From the NCBI GenBank assembly GCA_023245755.1, contig JAHFJQ010000053.1, positions 1 to 7,440 of the forward strand: DNA of 7,440 nt. The letters are read 5' to 3'. The position numbers and the translations under genes are program-made. Below the pieces are notes generated by a model. It was not told where the DNA came from. It did not search any database and saw nothing but the letters and a program-made list of their open reading frames with translations. This document shows, piece after piece, positions 5,880 through 7,440 of the stretch. Origin of the DNA: an archaeon. Lineage in GTDB: Archaea > Nanobdellota > Nanobdellia > SCGC-AAA011-G17 > GW2011-AR17. How positions within the stretch are numbered: position 1 is the stretch's first letter; each line of letters begins with the position of its first letter.

Positions 5880-6730
5880 GTAAACCCAAAGCACACGTAA
5901 GTGATGAAAAGAAGGAAGTTGTAAAACAATTGTCCAAACTTATCGCAGAATATCCTATTGTTGGTTTGGTAGACATGGAAAATTTACCTTCTCCACAACT
6001 ACAAAAAATGAAACAAAGTCTTCGTGGTAAGGTAGTTATTGCTATGGCTAAGAAGCGGCTCATTAATTTATCCTTAACGCAGTCTTCAAAAGGAATGTCT
6101 GATTTCGCAGCTCGTTCTCGAGGAATGCCAGCATTAATCTTCACAAAAGAAAATCCTTTCAAACTGTACAAATTACTTTCCGCAAATAAAAGTCCAGCAC
6201 CTGCAAAAGCAGGACAGACTGCACCAAGAGATGTTATCGTTCCAGCAGGAAAGACAAACTTTGCTCCTGGTCCAATTATTGGAGAGCTTGGTCAGTTAGG
6301 GATTAAAGCTGGTATTGAAGAAGGAAAAGTTGCGATTAAAGCAGATAAACTCCTCGTAAAAGAAGGAGAAGTGTTCACACAGAAAGCTGCAGACACATTA
6401 ACAAGATTAGGTATTTTGCCTATGGAAGTTGGTTTGAATGTTGTAGCAATCTTTGAAAATGGAACTATTTTTGATAGAAAAGTTTTAGACATTGATGAGA
6501 AAGTCTATCTTGCAAACCTTGTACAAATGCACACAGAGGCAATGAACTTGGCTGTTAAGATTGGCTATGCTTCAAAAGATACAATCACTGTACTACTCAG
6601 CAAAGCACATAGAGACGCTACTGCACTTGCAGACAGCAAAGACATTCTCACAAGTGACAATGTCAACAAACTCTTAGCAAAAGCTGATGCACAGGCACAT
6701 GCTTTAAAAAATAAAGCGCATATCGACTAG
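5876..6730 (+). CDS. rpl10: Ribosomal stalk protein L10 (P0, uL10), archaeal, without C-terminal acidic tail
   Basis: L10/P0 anchors the ribosomal stalk to 23S rRNA and carries the L12/P1 dimers that recruit translation GTPases. The N-terminal rRNA-binding domain spans about 1-105, with IVGLVDMENLPSPQLQ (28-43) and VVIAMAKKRLI (53-63). The archaeal/eukaryal insertion domain (about 110-190) includes FAPGPIIGELGQLGI (129-143) and TRLGILPMEVGLNV (176-189). A helical spine follows, with three similar alanine-rich segments (about 212-229, 236-252 and 263-280) that should each dock an L12 dimer. At 284 residues it is shorter than typical archaeal L10 (about 335-340). It ends right after the third helix, lacking the flexible acidic tail with the LFG motif. 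The stop is followed 15 nt later by L12, and no tail remnant is visible in the gap. Confidence 0.95.
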   Translation: MSKPKAHVSDEKKEVVKQLSKLIAEYPIVGLVDMENLPSPQLQKMKQSLRGKVVIAMAKKRLINLSLTQSSKGMSDFAARSRGMPALIFTKENPFKLYKLLSANKSPAPAKAGQTAPRDVIVPAGKTNFAPGPIIGELGQLGIKAGIEEGKVAIKADKLLVKEGEVFTQKAADTLTRLGILPMEVGLNVVAIFENGTIFDRKVLDIDEKVYLANLVQMHTEAMNLAVKIGYASKDTITVLLSKAHRDATALADSKDILTSDNVNKLLAKADAQAHALKNKAHID

Positions 6731-6732
6731 AA

Positions 6733-6737
6733 GGAGG
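6733..6737 (+). promoter_or_regulatory. Strong Shine-Dalgarno site of the L12 gene
   Basis: GGAGG, a full match to the 16S rRNA 3' end, lies 8 nt before the L12 ATG within the 15-nt L10-L12 gap. It is the strongest ribosome binding site in the window. This fits the need for several L12 copies per L10. Confidence 0.85.
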
Positions 6738-6745
6738 ACAGAAAA

Positions 6746-7042
6746 ATGGAATACATCTACGCAGGGTTGCTTTTATTTCGAGCAGGAAAAACTATTGATG
6801 AAGCACATGTAAAAAAAGTACTTGAAGCTGCAGGCGTTAAAGTTGACGAAGGCAGAGTAAAGGCTCTTGTTGCTGCACTTGATGGTGTAAACATCGAACA
6901 AGCAATCAAAGAAGCTGCTGTTGTACCAATGGCTGCTGCACCAGCTGCACACCATGCACCAGAAGCAAAGAAAGAAGAGAAGAAAGAAGATAAAAAGTCT
7001 ACAGAAGACGCTGCTGCAGGTTTGGGATCATTATTTGGTTAG
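6746..7042 (+). CDS. rpl12: Ribosomal stalk protein L12 (P1 type), archaeal
   Basis: This is the archaeal P1-type stalk protein (called L12 but unrelated to bacterial L7/L12). It binds L10 as dimers and recruits elongation and recycling factors through its C-terminus. The 98 residues comprise an N-terminal helical dimerisation domain (about 1-57), with MEYIYAGLLLFRAGK and RVKALVAALDGVNIEQAI. A flexible Ala/Pro hinge (58-72), a lysine/glutamate-rich stretch (74-84) and the factor-binding end AAAGLGSLFG (89-98) follow. The domain order and length are typical of archaea. With L10 lacking its own LFG tail, L12 would supply all factor-binding ends of this stalk. It is last in the operon, and its TAG overlaps the stop of the convergent gene. 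Confidence 0.97.
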   Translation: MEYIYAGLLLFRAGKTIDEAHVKKVLEAAGVKVDEGRVKALVAALDGVNIEQAIKEAAVVPMAAAPAAHHAPEAKKEEKKEDKKSTEDAAAGLGSLFG

Positions 7043-7440
7043 TCCTCCAGAGTAGTCTCCTTTATTTTTTTATTTTTTACTTTTAATCTTTCTAAAATTT
7101 CTAAATTATTTTGATAAGGATAATCTTCAAGTAGAAGTTCATATTCTTTTTTCCATGAAGAGAGAACCAGAACAAAAGAACGGGCTTTATTTGTAAAAAA
7201 GAATTGAACAGAGTTTCCAGAGGTTTTTCTAGAGCTAAATAAAGCTTCTTTTTCTTTACTTCTTAGCCACCCAAGGGCAACATGAGAAACAACATTGTAT
7301 TTTTTCCTAATGTCCTCACTAGTAATGGCTTTGTCAATGGGCAATTCTAAAAATCTATAGTAAGTGTTATGTCTTCTTCCATTGAGATACATTCCTATTA
7401 CCAAAAGGAGTTTTTTCCAGTTATTTGTATTCTCAAAAGC
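7039..7440 (-). CDS. Hypothetical protein, possible winged-helix domain (partial at right edge)
   Basis: The minus-strand frame is open from the window edge to TAA (complement of 7039-7041), giving 133 visible residues; the true start lies beyond 7440. I do not recognise the family. The middle segment ITSEDIRKKYNVVSHVALGWL, then SSRKTSGNSVQFFFTNKARSF, resembles a helix-turn-helix followed by a two-stranded wing, suggesting a DNA-binding winged helix, but this is by eye only. The C-terminus is highly charged (LERLKVKNKKIKETTLED). A TTG at 7404 could serve as an internal start but nothing requires it, as the frame continues upstream. It converges with L12, and the two stop codons share bases. 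Confidence 0.65.
   Translation of the reverse strand, partial: AFENTNNWKKLLLVIGMYLNGRRHNTYYRFLELPIDKAITSEDIRKKYNVVSHVALGWLRSKEKEALFSSRKTSGNSVQFFFTNKARSFVLVLSSWKKEYELLLEDYPYQNNLEILERLKVKNKKIKETTLED
7061..7084 (+). terminator. T-rich archaeal terminator of the ribosomal operon
   Basis: Three long T runs (TTTATTTTTTTATTTTTT, then ACTTTT) begin 18 nt after the L12 stop codon. Archaeal RNA polymerase terminates at oligo-T tracts without needing a hairpin, so this should end the L1-L10-L12 transcript. The same DNA encodes the lysine-rich tail of the convergent gene on the other strand. Confidence 0.65.

Noticed and set aside
5666..6171. Minus-strand frames of 87 and 112 residues across the L1/L10 junction
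   Set aside because: They oppose two certain ribosomal protein genes, have no family resemblance, and overlap each other.
6962..7000. Purine-rich AAGAAAGAAG repeat-like tract
   Set aside because: It is explained by the lysine/glutamate codons of the normal charged linker in archaeal L12, not by a DNA repeat element.

Overview
This window looks archaeal, most likely from a small-genome DPANN-type lineage (Woesearchaeota/Pacearchaeota/Nanoarchaeota-like; this placement is an inference). The evidence is the gene run for ribosomal proteins L1, L10 and L12 in archaeal/eukaryal form: a P0-type L10 with an insertion domain and a P1-type L12 ending in GLGSLFG. A HEMK2/Mtq2-type methyltransferase and TATA-box promoters set about 26 nt before start codons agree with this. 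The DNA is AT-rich and the genes are packed with 1-nt gaps or short overlaps.

Layout. (1) Positions 1-2091 hold the 3' end of uvrC followed one base later by a complete uvrB, a bacterial-type nucleotide excision repair pair. The uvrC product stops right after its nuclease motif and has no tandem helix-hairpin-helix domain. (2) Directly after uvrB, in another frame, about 50 codons resemble the C-terminal half of a winged-helix regulator, apparently a 5'-truncated remnant. (3) Positions 2296-3229 hold a release-factor glutamine methyltransferase (HEMK2 type) overlapped by an unrecognised gene. (4) Positions 3275-3743 hold a 29-codon zinc-ribbon microgene followed one base later by a VOC/glyoxalase-fold gene. 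(5) Positions 3789-5144 hold a complete M20 metallopeptidase. (6) Positions 5214-7042 hold the L1-L10-L12 operon behind a clear TATA box and a short leader with a Shine-Dalgarno site. L11 and Spt5, often found upstream, are not here. (7) A convergent gene of unknown function enters from the right edge and its stop codon overlaps that of L12.

The genes fall into three themes: DNA repair (uvrC-uvrB), translation (L1, L10, L12, and HEMK2, which modifies the release factor) and small-molecule or peptide metabolism (VOC protein, M20 peptidase). Single-gene units seem to use leaderless TATA promoters, while the ribosomal operon has a leader and Shine-Dalgarno sites.

I see no mobile element, CRISPR array, tRNA or rRNA, and no obvious novel multi-gene system. 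The points most worth a second look are the regulator remnant at the uvrB junction, the HhH-less UvrC, the zinc-ribbon microgene and the tail-less L10.
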